Origin: Anastrepha obliqua
Lineage: Eukaryota; Arthropoda; Insecta; Diptera; Tephritidae
Assembly: GCF_027943255.1 (NCBI RefSeq)
Contig: NC_072894.1
Coordinates: 75,617,601 to 75,681,600, forward strand
Length of the DNA: 64,000 bases
Reading direction: 5' to 3'
In this document: piece after piece, positions 19,651 to 31,196 of the stretch
Position numbering within the stretch: the stretch's first letter is position 1
Layout of the letters: each line of letters begins with the position of its first letter
Translations under genes and position numbers: made by a program
Notes under the pieces: generated by a model
What the model saw: the letters and a program-made list of their open reading frames with translations, nothing else
What the model was told of the DNA's origin: nothing
Database searches by the model: none

Positions 19651-22140
19651 CGAAACTGATGAAACAGCATATCAAACAAATTTTCTCCTTTAAAAATTAT
19701 TGAAAAATATGGACCAGGCTTGGAAACACAAACTGTGCCAACAAACCTGGTGCGGGATCAGCTCCTGGGAGTAATACCGATGGATAAGGGAAAAGGAATT
19801 CGCATATGTGTCAAGACTATGTATACACAATTATTAAAGCCATACACTACGTTGTGAATAGGCGGCGGGCAGTAAATGTTTAAGTCTGTAGGGACCGCTC
19901 TAGCTACACTTAAGACATTGGCCAGCGCACTAATTACTTCCAAACTAGTTCGGTAATGCGAGGCGGGGCTTCACTTCCAGTAAAGATGGATTTGGTAGTG
20001 AATTAAAACTAAACTTTATTTGACAAATGTATTGTGTTTCTCATAGTTCCTATCTTTATCTCACCTTGTTGACCTAAGACTTTATATGTATTTGTTAGCA
20101 CATATCGCCCCTGAATTTATTGCTTCCTTCAACCCGAAAGGCAGAGGTCAACACAAATTTAACAAGGTGCGTTGAGCTGTAGAAACAGCATTGCTCTTAT
20201 TTTTAATCACAATGGAGATCATTCGTTTTTACGCATAATTAACATTGCACTATCGAAACTTTTTCTGCAATCGACAGAAAGCGGCCATATAAAGAATACA
20301 TAATTTAATTTACGGTTCCAAAAGATCTCATCAACACTTCCTTCATCCAACTACGGCGAATCGAAGCCATTAACTTTATTTACAACAGAAATTGTGCGGC
20401 ATTGTTGTTGTATTCAGTTGGCAACGATTGACCGGAGAAGACTCATTACCAAGACGGAATTACAAAGCGGCAGCCAATAAAAAAAAATGAAGTGAATATA
20501 AATGTTGGCAGACGAACAAAGGTGTACAAATGAGAAGAAAAATAATAAAAGAGCGAACACGCACATAGGACATAATTACATTTATTAACAACAATTTTCG
20601 CAAGGTGAAGTGCAAAGCTTTTAGCAGAAGGAACCACAGAGCAACAAGCATAAAAGTATAAGAATGAACGCGTAAATATTTTATGCTACCAACTGCCACA
20701 TTTTTTTATTTATTTTTTTTTTTTTGAATATTTTGTGTGTGCGCGCATATGCGTTTTCTTCTGTTTTTATTATTTAACACAAATGACTTGTGAAGTCAGA
20801 GAAGGCGAAATGGATAATGTTGAGCAAAAGTAGCAAGCGAAATGGAATTATTAAAAGTGCCAGCATAAAGCAGGTGAAAAAAATCCAAAGGGCAAAGTGT
20901 AGAAGCGCGAATAAAGCAAGCGCTGAAGGGCTAGAAAAATTTAAACAGTGAAGTAAGAAGAGAAGCAGATAAAAAAAATTAGCAACAAAGATATGCTAAA
21001 ATTATAAATTATTAAAATTAATTTTGCAAACGAATAAGCAAGTAACGATTCGACGAGAACGGCTTCAGTGGTAAAAAATTCAGAAGAGATACCAGGTAGG
21101 CTGTTGTGCGTAAAGAGTCGAAACAGAATGGGTCAGATGGTAATGTGTACATTTGCAGTCCAATTGATGTGAGCACAAATTGAGACGAATAACGATAGAA
21201 AATTTACGCAGAATTAAAAATTTGGCGAAAGCAATAAAAAATTCAATTACCATATATTTTATTAATACTGTGGCAATAATGAAGCGAAATCAAGGCAAGA
21301 GTGGAGAAAACAACACTCGCTTATGACCATAAAAAGCTCTAAATTTTTACGAAAATGCCGGCAATATTCCTAATAGAAAAAATGTGTGATTACACTAGTT
21401 TGTGAGGCCAACTAACTCCACGTAAAACCGGGTTCAAGCTATTTGTTTTTAAAGCAATTACCTCAGAATTATTGTTTTATTTTAGTCAACGAATTCAAAA
21501 TAGTGAGATTTTTGGTGGTACTTTCAAATCAATTAATATGCATTTACAAAAAAAAGTTCAAGTCATGCATTGATTAATTTCCAAGAAATGAAAAAGGCTA
21601 GAAACTAACTTTCCAGTAATACCGCGTGAGTCTAAATCGGTCAAATTTGGCGGGAGTTGTTAAAGCCTTGGTTGAACCATCCATATCTTCCAAAACAAAG
21701 TTAAAAACAAATATCAAAAATCTGTTGCATTTTATGCCAACATTTCAAGCTTAAAAACTTCTATTTTTTTCAAACTAATTTTGTCTATAACAAAATAGAG
21801 GTATTTGCGAATTAGTGCAGTCCACATAAATGTTAATATTTTTCCGAAAGAAAAACAAAAAACGTATAATTCTGGTGGAAGAACCGCAAATTTTAATGAA
21901 ATAGTGTTAAGATGAAGCAAAGTCAATCCTAATAGGTCTATGTATAGTACTGAATTCTATACGAGCTCTCATGATGAGTGCATTGCTTGCATACAAAGTT
22001 TTTATAAAGCCGATATGGAAAAAATCTATCGAAGCGCTCTAGATGGGTGTTTTTTCGGAATGACTCCCGAGAAGCTGAAACTCTCATGAGTACTGCTATA
22101 CAAACATATAAAGAAACTTTGCCACTCTCACTCCATCTCA
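19651..22140. other. Long AT-rich spacer
   Basis: About 2.5 kb with homopolymer runs (for example T-rich 20700-20727). No convincing coding similarity, TIRs or tandem repeat were recognised. Confidence 0.55.
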
Positions 22141-22164
22141 GGGATTCTCACTTAACAACTTCGA

Positions 22165-22965
22165 CACTACAGTCTATACAGATGGCAATGCGGTGTTGGA
22201 GCAGGTATATATTCTCATATACTTAAATTTGAAAGATCTGTGCATTTCCCTAATACCAGCAGTGTCTTCTAGGTGAAAGTACTGGCAAATGGGAAAGCTA
22301 GTAGACTACTAATCACGGATTTCTCTTTTAAGGGCAATATCGCTATTCTTTTGGATAGCCAAGCTGCAACCTCAAATCTGGTGGAACAAAGCTGGACTAG
22401 CTTTGCCACCTTGAGTGAAACCCATAAAGTAACATTAATCTGGGTCCCGCGACACCGAAACATAGAAGGTAACGAAAAAGCAGATGAACTGGCAAGAGGG
22501 GGATCTGCCATGAATAACGATCTAGCAGAATCGGTATTCACACCATTAGATGCAGTCAAGCATACAATTTCCCTAAAATACCGTCAAATCGCGGATTGTA
22601 GATGGAAAGACCAGACGAAACGCAAAATTAGCAGAACGTTATGGCCCACCTACAACCTCAAGCAATCGTCAACATTGATAAACATAAAACGGCGGGCCTC
22701 CTGGATACTAACGGCACTCATAACTGGCTTTTGTTCTATCGGCGAACAAGCAGCCAAAATGGGTATCCCTCACAATACATACTGTCACAGTTGTAAACAA
22801 CCTGAGAAAAAGGAAAGAATCTTCCATTTCCTTTGTGAATGACCTGCCCTATGGAAGGACAGAATATTAACCATTGGCAGGCCGCTTTTCCAGAGTCTCG
22901 AACAACTGTTTGTGCATTTCAGGAACCTTATTAGGTTGGATATAGGCATTCTGTAAATAACCCTT
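22165..22965 (+). pseudogene. LINE ORF2 C-terminal fragment: RNase H and zinc-binding motif
   Basis: The first RNase H box (VYTDG, frame change, then CGVGAGIYS) is near 22170-22210. The frame at 22273-22842 then carries ILLDSQAA, the box IWVPRHRNIEGNEKADELAR and a C-terminal HNTYCHSCK…FHFLCE, which is a CxxC…H…C motif. A stop at the end of that motif precedes PALWKDRILTIG and more family-like C-terminal text to about 22965. The RT domain is absent. Layout fits LOA/I/R1-type LINEs. Confidence 0.75.
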
Positions 22966-23388
22966 AAACAAATTGGTAACGAGGATATGGCAACAAAATG
23001 GTGCCGAGGCCCTAGTTGGATTCTGGATGAATTACCACTTAAACCAGCCAATCAAACAACTACTATACGGGAATATCAGAATGCACGACTTGTAGCCTCA
23101 CAGCTATACCTACGTACTAAATACTTCTCCACAATCTACCACTCTCCCGGCGGAACTGCCCAAAAGGTATTACCCCACGGCTCTAGATAGGGTATTAAGA
23201 TAAATTCGTTCCAGAAGAGAGGGGTATTCCACAACACCTTGAATAATATCAAACACGAAAAGTAAAGGTCAAATCGATCGTCAAGACAGCAGACATCTGG
23301 TATAGTATTATATGAGGGTATGGGGTTATAAAAACGAAGGGAACGTTGAGCCTAGCCAAATAAAGCCTGCGTTCACATTTCAAATAAA
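22966..23388. other. Spacer, unassigned
   Basis: Contains a 67-codon open stretch (22987-23190) with no recognised similarity. Confidence 0.4.
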
Positions 23389-23660
23389 GAGTTTTCCAAT
23401 AACAGGTGTTATCTATCGCTATCTAGAGATGATTAATGATTTTTTATGGCCCGAATTGGATGGTATTGATCTGGATAACGTTTATTTTCAACAAGACGGC
23501 GCTACGTGCCACACAAGCAACGAAACCATTGATCTTTTACGGGAAAAGTTTCCGGACTGTGTTATCTCTCGAAGAGGTGATCACGATTGGACACCGAGAT
23601 CTTGTGATTTAACGTCTTGTGACAGGATCGATTCAACCTCAAAGATGGAATTCGTGGATA
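23389..23660 (+). pseudogene. Deletion derivative of the 43498-type transposon: one terminal repeat fused to the catalytic region
   Basis: GAGTTTTCCAATAACAGGTG at 23389 matches the left terminal repeat of the element at 43498. It runs straight into a transposase segment: FLWPELDGIDLDNVYF, QQDGATCHTSNETIDLLREK, FPDCVISRRGD and TPRSCDLTSCD. The N-terminal DNA-binding domain and first Asp are missing. Past 23640 similarity is lost and no right terminal repeat was seen. Confidence 0.7.
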
Positions 23661-23934
23661 TTGTCTTGTAAGCGTGGTCGTGGTGGTCATTTGCCTGATC
23701 TTATTTATAATTAATATGACTATTCAAATTGAAGTTCGCGTCAAAACTGACTCCCAACTTCAATACTTCACTAAACGACGTCAGACTATAATTAGAGAAA
23801 AAATAAGATACCCTCAAAGGAGGCAAACACTTGGCGAAAGTAATGTTAGCAATTCCAAATATCTTGAAAATAGTTGATTGCTAGTACACCAAGGAAGAAC
23901 TTCATCGAACTAATTTTGGAGTATATGTGAATAG

Positions 23935-24140
23935 GATGAGTTTATTCAAATCGTATAGATTTTAAGATCGTCAGCGTAAAGTAAAAACTTGGCATAAAAT
24001 AGTTTTTTATATCATTGATAAACAAGACAAATAGAAAAGGACTTAAAATATTACCTTGTGAGATTCCGGATGAAACAATGTTGGATTTAATAGGATAGGA
24101 TTTAACTTTCTGTTGACTTCCCTCCATAATTTTTGACAAC
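23935..24140 (-). pseudogene. CR1-like LINE RT fragment
   Basis: Minus-strand reading gives VSSGISQGNILSPFLFVLF followed by INDIKNY (the RT SG-PQGS-LSP-LF box). One frame over, AKFLLYADDLKIYTI holds the YADD box near 23965. The match to the fragment at 9240 (FLLYADDLKM) suggests the same family. Confidence 0.7.
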
Positions 24141-24262
24141 CTCCGGATGCATTGCTACTAAATTTGCATTCGCGTGAAGATATGACATCATTCTAAAATG
24201 TTAAATCATATTTTCCATGATCTTTTGCGAATGCGTTACGTTTACATCGACTGTCACTACTA

Positions 24263-25468
24263 TTGGGTTGGCAACCAAGTAATTGCGGATTTCACTTATA
24301 GTTCAATCTTTAGGTAGTACAAATATAAAACACAGTTTGTTATTTGATAGTTGGCAATTCGGCTGTCAATCAGTAAAAAAAAGTTGCTTGATCGAGCGTT
24401 CGTTGAAAAATGGAAAATCAAAAGGAACATTTTCGTCATATTTTATTTTTTATTTCGGCAAAGCTAAAAACCGCATCGCAAGCTCAAAAAAAGTTTTGTG
24501 CCGCTTATGGTGACGAACCTTTAAAAGAACGGCACTGCCAAAATTGGTTTGCCAAATTTCGTTCTGGTGAATTTTCACTCAAAGGTGAAAAACGCTCTGG
24601 TCGTCGAGTTAAAATTGACGACGCCCTAATCAAAGCAATAATCGATTCGGAACGTCATCCCATACATGCATTGAAAATCACTTAAAACAACTTGGCTATG
24701 TTTAAAAACTCGATACATGGATTCTTCACGAACTGGAAGAAACGCGTTTAACGCAAGGCATTAACAGCTGCGATTTGCTAAAGAAACGTAATGAAAAAGA
24801 TTCATTTTTAAAACTGGCGATGAAAAATGGGTTGTTTACAACAACATCAAGTGGAAAAGATCGTGGAGCAGGCCAGTTCAACCAACCCTATCAAGATCAA
24901 AAGCTGATAATCATCAAAAGAAGGTTTTGTTATCAGTCTGGTGGAATTACAAAGGAATTGTCTACTTTGAACTCTTACTACCTAACCGAACGATCACTTC
25001 TGATATCTACATTGAACAACTAACGAAATTAAACAATGCAGTTGAAGAAAAGCGGCCCGAATTGACAAATCGAAAAAGTATTGTATTCCATCATGGCAAT
25101 GCAAGGCCACACCCATCTTTGGCCGCTCGGTAAAAATTATTCGAGCTTGATTGAGATGTTTTGCCCCATTTACCATATAGTCCAGACCTTGCACCATCTG
25201 ATTACTTTTTGTTTCGATCTTTACAAAACTCCTTGAATGGTAAAAATTTCAATAAGGATGATGATGTCAAATCGTATCTGATTCAGTTGTTTGCTAATAA
25301 AAACCAGAAGTTTTATGAACGTGGAATTCTGATGCTGCCTGAAAGATGGCGAAAGGTCATAGATCACAATGGGAAATACATTACAGAACAAAGTTATTTA
25401 GTTCCATGAAAAACTTGTCTGTAATTTTCGAAAAAAAAAAATCCACAATTACTCAGTAGCCAACCCAA
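24263..25468 (+). mobile_element. Mellifera-type mariner element with both terminal repeats (mariner-2)
   Basis: The left end TTGGGTTGGCAACCAAGTAA (24263) and the right end (ACTCAGTAGCCAACCCAA, to 25468) are imperfect inverted repeats, each flanked by TA (24261-24262, 25469-25470). Length is 1,206 bp. End sequence and protein resemble the mellifera subfamily of mariner. A second copy of this family lies at 30531-31196. Confidence 0.9.
24410..25409 (+). pseudogene. Mellifera-type mariner transposase, multiply broken, second catalytic Asp changed to Gly
   Basis: The start at 24410 gives MENQKEHFRHILFF, then LKERHCQNWFAKFRSGEFS. A deletion of roughly 20 residues follows SERH near 24655-24670. 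After further frame changes come GDEKWVVYNN (first Asp), NRKSIVFHHGNARPH (where HHDN is expected, so the second catalytic Asp is Gly) and YSPDLAPSDYFLFRSLQ (third Asp). The C-terminus FYERGILMLPERWRKVIDHN reaches a stop at 25409. Inactive on two grounds: broken frame and lost triad residue. Confidence 0.9.
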
Positions 25469-25479
25469 TACTAACGAAA

Positions 25480-25605
25480 GGCTTCTTTCTTATATTGTAT
25501 TCGAGATAATCAGCGCTATACAATACTCGGCGGATAGTTTGGGTACTACATTGCTTTTCAATCGCATTCCACACTTCAGATTTCACAAAAGCTGCCAAAG
25601 TAAGC
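25480..25605 (-). pseudogene. Possible Tc1-like helix-turn-helix remnant
   Basis: Minus-strand reading gives TQTIRRVLYSADYLEYNIRK followed by KPFVS, similar to the end of the Tc1 paired-type domain (TVRRxLxxxG…RKKP). It is too short to place firmly. Confidence 0.35.
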
Positions 25606-26290
25606 GGAATGTCAAGTAAGCTCATGGCAAACCTTGGATGTCCAACGCAGAACAAGCGAAAACTTTTAATGGACACAACGAACTCGATTCTCTTATATGG
25701 ATGCGCAATATGGGCAGATTCGCTAAAAGTGCAATGCCGGCGGAATCTCTGCAATCTGTGCAACGCACCTGCGCTCTCAGAGTGGCTTTTTCATACAGAA
25801 GTTAGTTATCAGCGGAACCATCCCTATAGATATTCTAGCACAAGAGCACAAACGGAGATGGAAGGCAAAAATCACAGGAATCCCAGTACCTCGCTTCTCC
25901 GATATTAGAATCCAAACGCTCACACTTTGGCAGGCAAGATGGAATTCTGAACGGTACGGTAGATGGACAGCGAGACTAATACCCGATCTAAAAAAGTGGG
26001 TAAAAAGAAAGCACGGTGAGGTTAACTATTACTTCACACAGTTTTTGTCCGCAAGTACTTGTAGCGAATGGAAAAAGTGAGCCTAACAAACAGCATACTA
26101 TATATGGTGATACTGAGTATAGAGAACAGCTCTGCAACGAGCTATTGGTATATTTACACCTGAATAAGTGATTGAGAAAATGATGATAAGCGAAGAAAAC
26201 TGGAAATCCGTTGTAAATTTTGTTTAGGATATTATCCGAAAAAAGGAGCGTGAAATGGAGACTTATGTTGAAGAGCATTGAGCACAATTT
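25605..26290 (+). pseudogene. R1-clade-like LINE ORF2 C-terminal fragment
   Basis: Opens with LMANLGCPTQNKRKLL and ILLYGCAIWADSLKVQ, typical of the region after the RT palm in R1-type elements. After frame changes near 25745-25910 come LWQARWNSERYGRWTARLIP and KHGEVNYYFTQFLS (to about 26050). Near 26165-26250 ENWKSVVNFV resembles the extreme C-terminus. The RT catalytic region is missing and the cysteine-rich motif is not clearly readable. Confidence 0.7.
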
Positions 26291-27684
26291 TCTCAAAACT
26301 GGCGACCCTGGACGTAGGGTGGGGAAGTAAGTGTCCTTCTTAGGGCGTCGTCTTGGCCCTCTACCTCGAAGCAATGCGGAAGCAGTCCCGCAGAGAAGAG
26401 GAAAGATATTTTTAGTGGAATCACCACACACTTAGTATCGACGGTTATTATATGGTGCGAAGGCATTTTTAATCCAACCTCACCGCCAAAAAAAAAAAAG
26501 AAAAAAAACACAATCGCATCCTCCTCTTCAGATTTCAATTTGGGTTTACTTATTTTGGGCACTGAAGACCCTTGAGCGCCTGAAGCGCTGGTTATTATAG
26601 GTGTTTCTTCACTGTATACTAACTTTTGTGTTATCAATTTTGTTCGCCTTAAAGAACAAGAGAAGCAGCCTAACAGAGTCTAAAATTTCCAGCTAAATTT
26701 GGGAACATATGAATTCGTATAAAATTTTTTGATAATTCGTTAACTTCAATCTTCTCCAAAGACTCAGCTGATGTATATTTACTTAAGTGATTAACTGTAC
26801 AGTTTTTTCCCCTGGCTTAACTGAAATAAATCATCTCACTCTTAACATAAACAATAATTGCTTTGGGGTCGTACAAATTGAGTTATTAAATAATTTCAGC
26901 AGCAAAAATAATTAATGTTAAAAGTTAATTACACAGAGCCACTGCAAACGAATGTCATTCACGTAGCAAGGTGGCAAAACACAATTAATTATGAACGGAA
27001 ATATATTTAAAAACACATTAGACTAAGTCCTGGCTAAAAAAGCAAAGGCAAAAACAACAAAAAACGGTAATCTTCGAGCATTTGTAATTTAAATAAAAAT
27101 TTTGTAAACCTAATGAAATATAACATTTTCTGTGAGTGCTAAAGAAAACGGGATAACTGGCTTTCTCTCTCTTTCTCTCTCTGTAGTATCAGTAAAAAAT
27201 CGTTTTAATAAGAAACTGGCATTGAAGTAAAACAGGTAAGAAAAATGCAAATGACACAAATTAATTAAACCTGATAAATGAGATGAAGCCAGTAAGCAGC
27301 AATCGAAGAAATTAAATAAAACCAAACAAATTTATTAAGGCAAAAACTCGCAAACAAACTCACAGCAAACGAGTTAATTTATGAGACGGCGTAAATTAAT
27401 TTAACTGTTAATAATGCACGAACAAATTAGAGACGAATAGAGACATGAAAGCTCAGCGAAATTTATTTGCGTTTGTTTGTATGAGGTGTGGCTATTGAAT
27501 AACGAGACTGACGCTGCTATAGAGAAGTTCCCTAGCGCCATTTATTTATAAAAATCAAAGAAGCAAAGTTATCAAAATCAGTGCAGCCGTCACACGCACA
27601 TCACTATTTCATATACTCGTACGCCCATGCAGACTATTTTTCATTACATTTACTTGTTGCATGCAACATTTGTAAGTATGTATA
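26291..27684. other. Spacer, no recognisable gene
   Basis: Includes a CTCTCTTT tract near 27165-27185. No family similarity was recognised. Confidence 0.5.
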
Positions 27685-28290
27685 GGGTGATCAATTAAGA
27701 GGAGTTTTTTTCATTTGCGTTTTTTTTACAGATCGCGCGCGAGTTGTGGCAAACTGTCATCGTGGATTTGTTGAACAGCGTTTGGCATTTCATCATGGAA
27801 AGACTCACACCGCAACAACGTCTACAAATTGTTCAACTGTATTATGAAAATCAGCGTTCTGTTGCCATACAGTTCGTGAAACAATGACTTTGTTGAGAAG
27901 TCATTTCGGAGAGCAGCTGATTTCACGTTTAGGACCTGTGAGTTGGCCACCAAGATCTTGTGATATCACACCTTTGGACTTTTTTCTTTGGGGATTCGTG
28001 AAGTCCAAGGTCAATGCTGATAAACCAGCTACGATTGAAGCTCTGGAAGCCAACATTACGCGTGTTATTCACGACATACCAGTCGAAATGCTCGAACGAG
28101 TGATTGAAAATTGGACCTTCAGAATGGACCACCTTAAGCGTAGTTGCGGCCAACATTTGAATGAAGTCATATTCAAAAAGTAAATGTCAAAGAATGTCCT
28201 TTCAAATGATAAATAAAGGTTTTGAACATAATTTACATTTTTGTTTTTTTTTTTTAACTATTGAAAAAAGTACCTCATGATTGATCACCC
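27685..28290 (+). mobile_element. Internally deleted Tc1/mariner-superfamily element with TIRs (606 bp)
   Basis: GGGTGATCAATTAAGAGGAG at 27685 is mirrored by CCTCATGATTGATCACCC ending at 28290, and TATA lies on each side. Inside are only the start and end of a transposase gene. A compact non-autonomous derivative that keeps what a transposase would recognise. Confidence 0.88.
27795..28183 (+). pseudogene. Transposase remnant: N-terminal 30 codons joined to the C-terminal third
   Basis: MERLTPQQRLQIVQLYYENQ begins at 27795 (start of the helix-turn-helix domain). After VAIQFVKQ and a stop, the next open segment already carries LRSHFGEQLISR, SWPPRSCDITPLDFFLWGFV (third catalytic Asp block) and the family C-terminus MLERVIENWTFRMDHLKRS…GQHLNEVIFKK, ending at 28183. 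The first and second Asp blocks are deleted. The same deletion style is seen at 53222 and 37950. Confidence 0.85.
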
Positions 28291-28294
28291 TATA

Positions 28295-29070
28295 TAATCA
28301 AATTTGGCTAAAAAAAGTTTGGTTGGGGGAAATCCGATATTTCACGCGCTTTAAAAAACAATGCGTCTCCCACGAACAACATTAAAGCGTTAACAGTGAA
28401 CTAATACTATTGTTTACTAATTTATTAACAACAACAACCACTGTATTGGAAGTATAATATATAAACCAGCTTAAAATGCACGCATGCGCAAAAGTACATC
28501 CTTAGTTACAAAGCAACTTTATCACCAATCTGTCCAATTTGACACTTTGTTAAGTTGTTGGCGTTAAATTCGAGCTGCTTCGAAAAGCTTCTACTAAATA
28601 TAATGTACATACAGCAACAGTGATAATATGTTGCGGTAGCTAGCAGCTGTTTTGGTAGACACGCGATTTTCTTGTAAATACTTGCGGTGAACAAACAGCT
28701 GATAGTGCGAGTAAGTAAGAAAAAAAACACAAAACAACAATGTCAGCTGCTGTTTATCTTACTTTGCGGCATGAGCTCTTGATTTTTGTTCGCTTTGTCG
28801 TTGTTGCTGGGTAGCTCTGCTGTTCAATTAGCAACAGGTATTTCTTGTCGTCTGCCAATTAATAAGCTTAACAGTTGCCATGCTAATCGCCTTCCTTTAA
28901 ACATTTCGCTCAATTCACTTTTCCGCATTATTCTCTGCCTATTTTTGCACTTTGCTCGCCTTCGCGCTGTATACATATGTGTGAGTGTATGTAACTTTGT
29001 ATGCGCACAGTGGCGCGGATGGAGATTTTGCTGTTGAAAGTTCTGCGCTGGCTGCAGATTTTGCAGGATT
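28295..29070. other. Noncoding spacer
   Basis: CAGCTG-rich and AT-rich text with no recognisable gene. Confidence 0.5.
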
Positions 29071-29420
29071 TTAAGGGGTTAGGTGCAGTCAGAATTTTGA
29101 AACACATGGATTTTTGTTTTTTGCATTTTCTGAAAGTATAATATCTGGAAAATATTGTGTGAAAATTTGAAGTGGATCCGATAAATACTTTTCGAGTTAT
29201 TCAACAATTAACAAAGGGCGCTCGGGCGCTCCAGAGCCGATAGCAAAACTTTAAAGGCGTTTTTCCCAAAACTATGTTTTTTGAACTGGTGGTCGCTGAA
29301 CTTAAAAATCGGTTGCTAAATTTCAATAAAATGTATACTGCTTTTGAAAAACATAAAAAACTCGTGCCCGAAGAATTTTTTTTCAAAAATTTCGATTTTT
29401 TTTTAAACAATTAATTGTCG
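29071..29420. mobile_element. Possible truncated TTAA-type MITE
   Basis: Starts TTAAGGGGTTAGGT, comparable to the TTAAGGGGG starts of the MITEs at 56460 and 61236. It also contains GTGAAAATTTGAAGTGGATC followed by CGATAAATACTTTTCGAGTT, a motif shared with both. No matching right end was found, so limits are uncertain. Confidence 0.4.
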
Positions 29421-29689
29421 GTTTTTTTCTCGAAAATCTAAAAAATTACAGTTACACATTGCAGCAAGTGGCGCCAGCAAGAGGAAGCGGGCAGCCACGG
29501 TAATAGCGCAGACACACCACATTAGCGAAGTCCTAAACCATCTTTTGCGAGCCTTCTGCCAGAAACATGTGACGCACAGATGGCGCTCCAAGCAGTAAGA
29601 AAGCGTTGTTCCCAAGCAACGACAGATGGACATTCCCACTACTTAGGACGAATCTTGACAGGCTAATCACCTACCCTATTAGAATTCAA

Positions 29690-30530
29690 ATAGATTAACG
29701 AAACCAACGCAAGACAAGTCTTGTCGAGGCCCTATGCTACCGAGTGTGCTACCGCACATTGCCCGAATGTGACTTGCGGGTATTTTGGCCCACTCGCGGC
29801 CAATGGCTGCTTTCAGTGCCTCGAGACTGGTGGATCTTTTAGTTCGGACCTTGCTCTCCAAAATGACACAAAGACAATAAAGAATCGAATGCGAGTCTAG
29901 TGAATTTGTGATCCATTGTGTGAGCGTTATGAAGTTCGGATTATTGTTTTATAGCCATTCGTGGTTCACTCGAGCTTTGTGAGACGGTGCCGAGTCCTGT
30001 TGAAACGTCCATGGTCTGTCACCGAAATGTTTGTCTGTTCACGGCTTCAAAGCAAACTCCAGAGTACTTTCCCGATAATATTTGGCATTTACTTTGACGC
30101 CAGGCTCAATGAAAACGGTTGAGATCGCCCAAATGCGGTTACAGCGTCCCAAACCATTACCTGTGGCGGGTGCTGCCCCTTGGTGGCCAATCGATGACTC
30201 AAATTCTCGTATAAACGGTCGGTCAAATAAACACTATCATTTTGGGAGTTTAGGAATTGCTCAACTTGAAAAAATATTTTCGTGAGAAAACATAATATTC
30301 GCCAAGCGAAGTAACTCCTTCGCTCTCTCAAGTCTGACTTGTTGCTGCTGTGGTGTGAGACCATGCACGTTTTGGATCTTGTAAGGCTTGACTTTGAGAT
30401 CATTTTTCAGTATACGGTGGATGCTATGGTCAGATATTTTCAGTTCTTTCGCCGTTTGATTGGCACTTCGTCGGGGATTTCGCTCAAGTCGCTTCTTCAC
30501 TTTTTGCTTCCCTTGGCCGAAATCGGTCAA
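29690..30530 (-). pseudogene. Tc1-like transposase, copy B, missing its N-terminus
   Basis: Right to left: QKVKKRLERNPRRSANQTAK, ELKISDHSIHRILKNDLKV, HGLTPQQQQVRLERAKELL, a region missing about ten residues before MFSHENIFS, YLTDRLYENLSHRLATK, QVMVWDAVTAFGRSQPF, a second-Asp block near 29995-30025 (QQDSAPSH-type) and, near 29770-29870, the C-terminal SLEALKAAIGREWAKIPASH followed by IRA. Several frame changes occur. At 30530 the sequence switches abruptly to mariner. Confidence 0.8.
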
Positions 30531-31196
30531 TGATAATAAAATCTGTTTTTGATGAATATCAGCTTTTGATGTTGTTTGAGTTAGTTCAGCTGGTATTGAT
30601 ATTGTTGTAAACAACCCACTTTTCATCGCGTTGCGTTAAATGCGTTTCTTTCAGTTCCTGAGGAACCTATTTCTCGAGTATTTGAACGTAGCCAAGTTGT
30701 TTTAAGTGAATTTCAATGGATGTATGTGATGCATGAAGCTTCTCTGCAATCTCACGTGTTGTAGTGGGACGATCCGATTCCATTATTGCTTTGATTAGGG
30801 CGTCGTCAATTTCAACTCGACGACCAGAGCGTTTTTCATCTTTGAGTGAAAAATCACCAGAACAAAATTTGTCAAAACAATTTTCGCAGTGCCGTTCTTT
30901 TAAAGGTTCGTCACCATAAACAGCACATAACTTTTTTTGAGCTTGCGATTCGGTTTTCCCTTTGCGGAAATAAAAAAGCAAAATATGACGAAAATGTTCC
31001 TTTTGATTTTTCATTTTTCATCGAACGCCAAACGAAAACTACTCAACCGATCAAAAAACTTTTTCCTGATTGACAGCTGAATTGCCAACTATCAAATAGC
31101 AAAATGTGTTTTATATTTGTTCTACGTCTGCAAACCTAATAATTCAACTGAAGCCATCTATGAGCGAAATCCGCAATTACTTAGTTCCCAACCCAA
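30531..31196 (-). pseudogene. Mellifera-type mariner, 5' half, minus strand
   Basis: The 5' terminal repeat ends at 31196 (…ACTTAGTTCCCAACCCAA), followed by TA. The transposase starts at 31014 with MKNQKEHFRHILLFYFRKGK, ERHCENCFDKFCSGDFS and RPTTTREIAEKLHASHTSIE, stopping at 30667. Below it DEKWVVYNN (shifted frame) and SKADIHQKQILLSL remain, with sequence between HTH and catalytic domain deleted. At about 30531 it is joined to Tc1-like copy B; the rest of the mariner is absent. Confidence 0.85.

Noticed and set aside
20446..20699. Overlapping minus-strand frames rich in hydrophobic residues
   Set aside because: AT-rich sequence in several frames, with no conserved motif; not evidence for a membrane protein.
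26293..26637. 114-codon minus-strand frame with a poly-Phe run
   Set aside because: The Phe run comes from an A-rich homopolymer tract; no domain was recognised.
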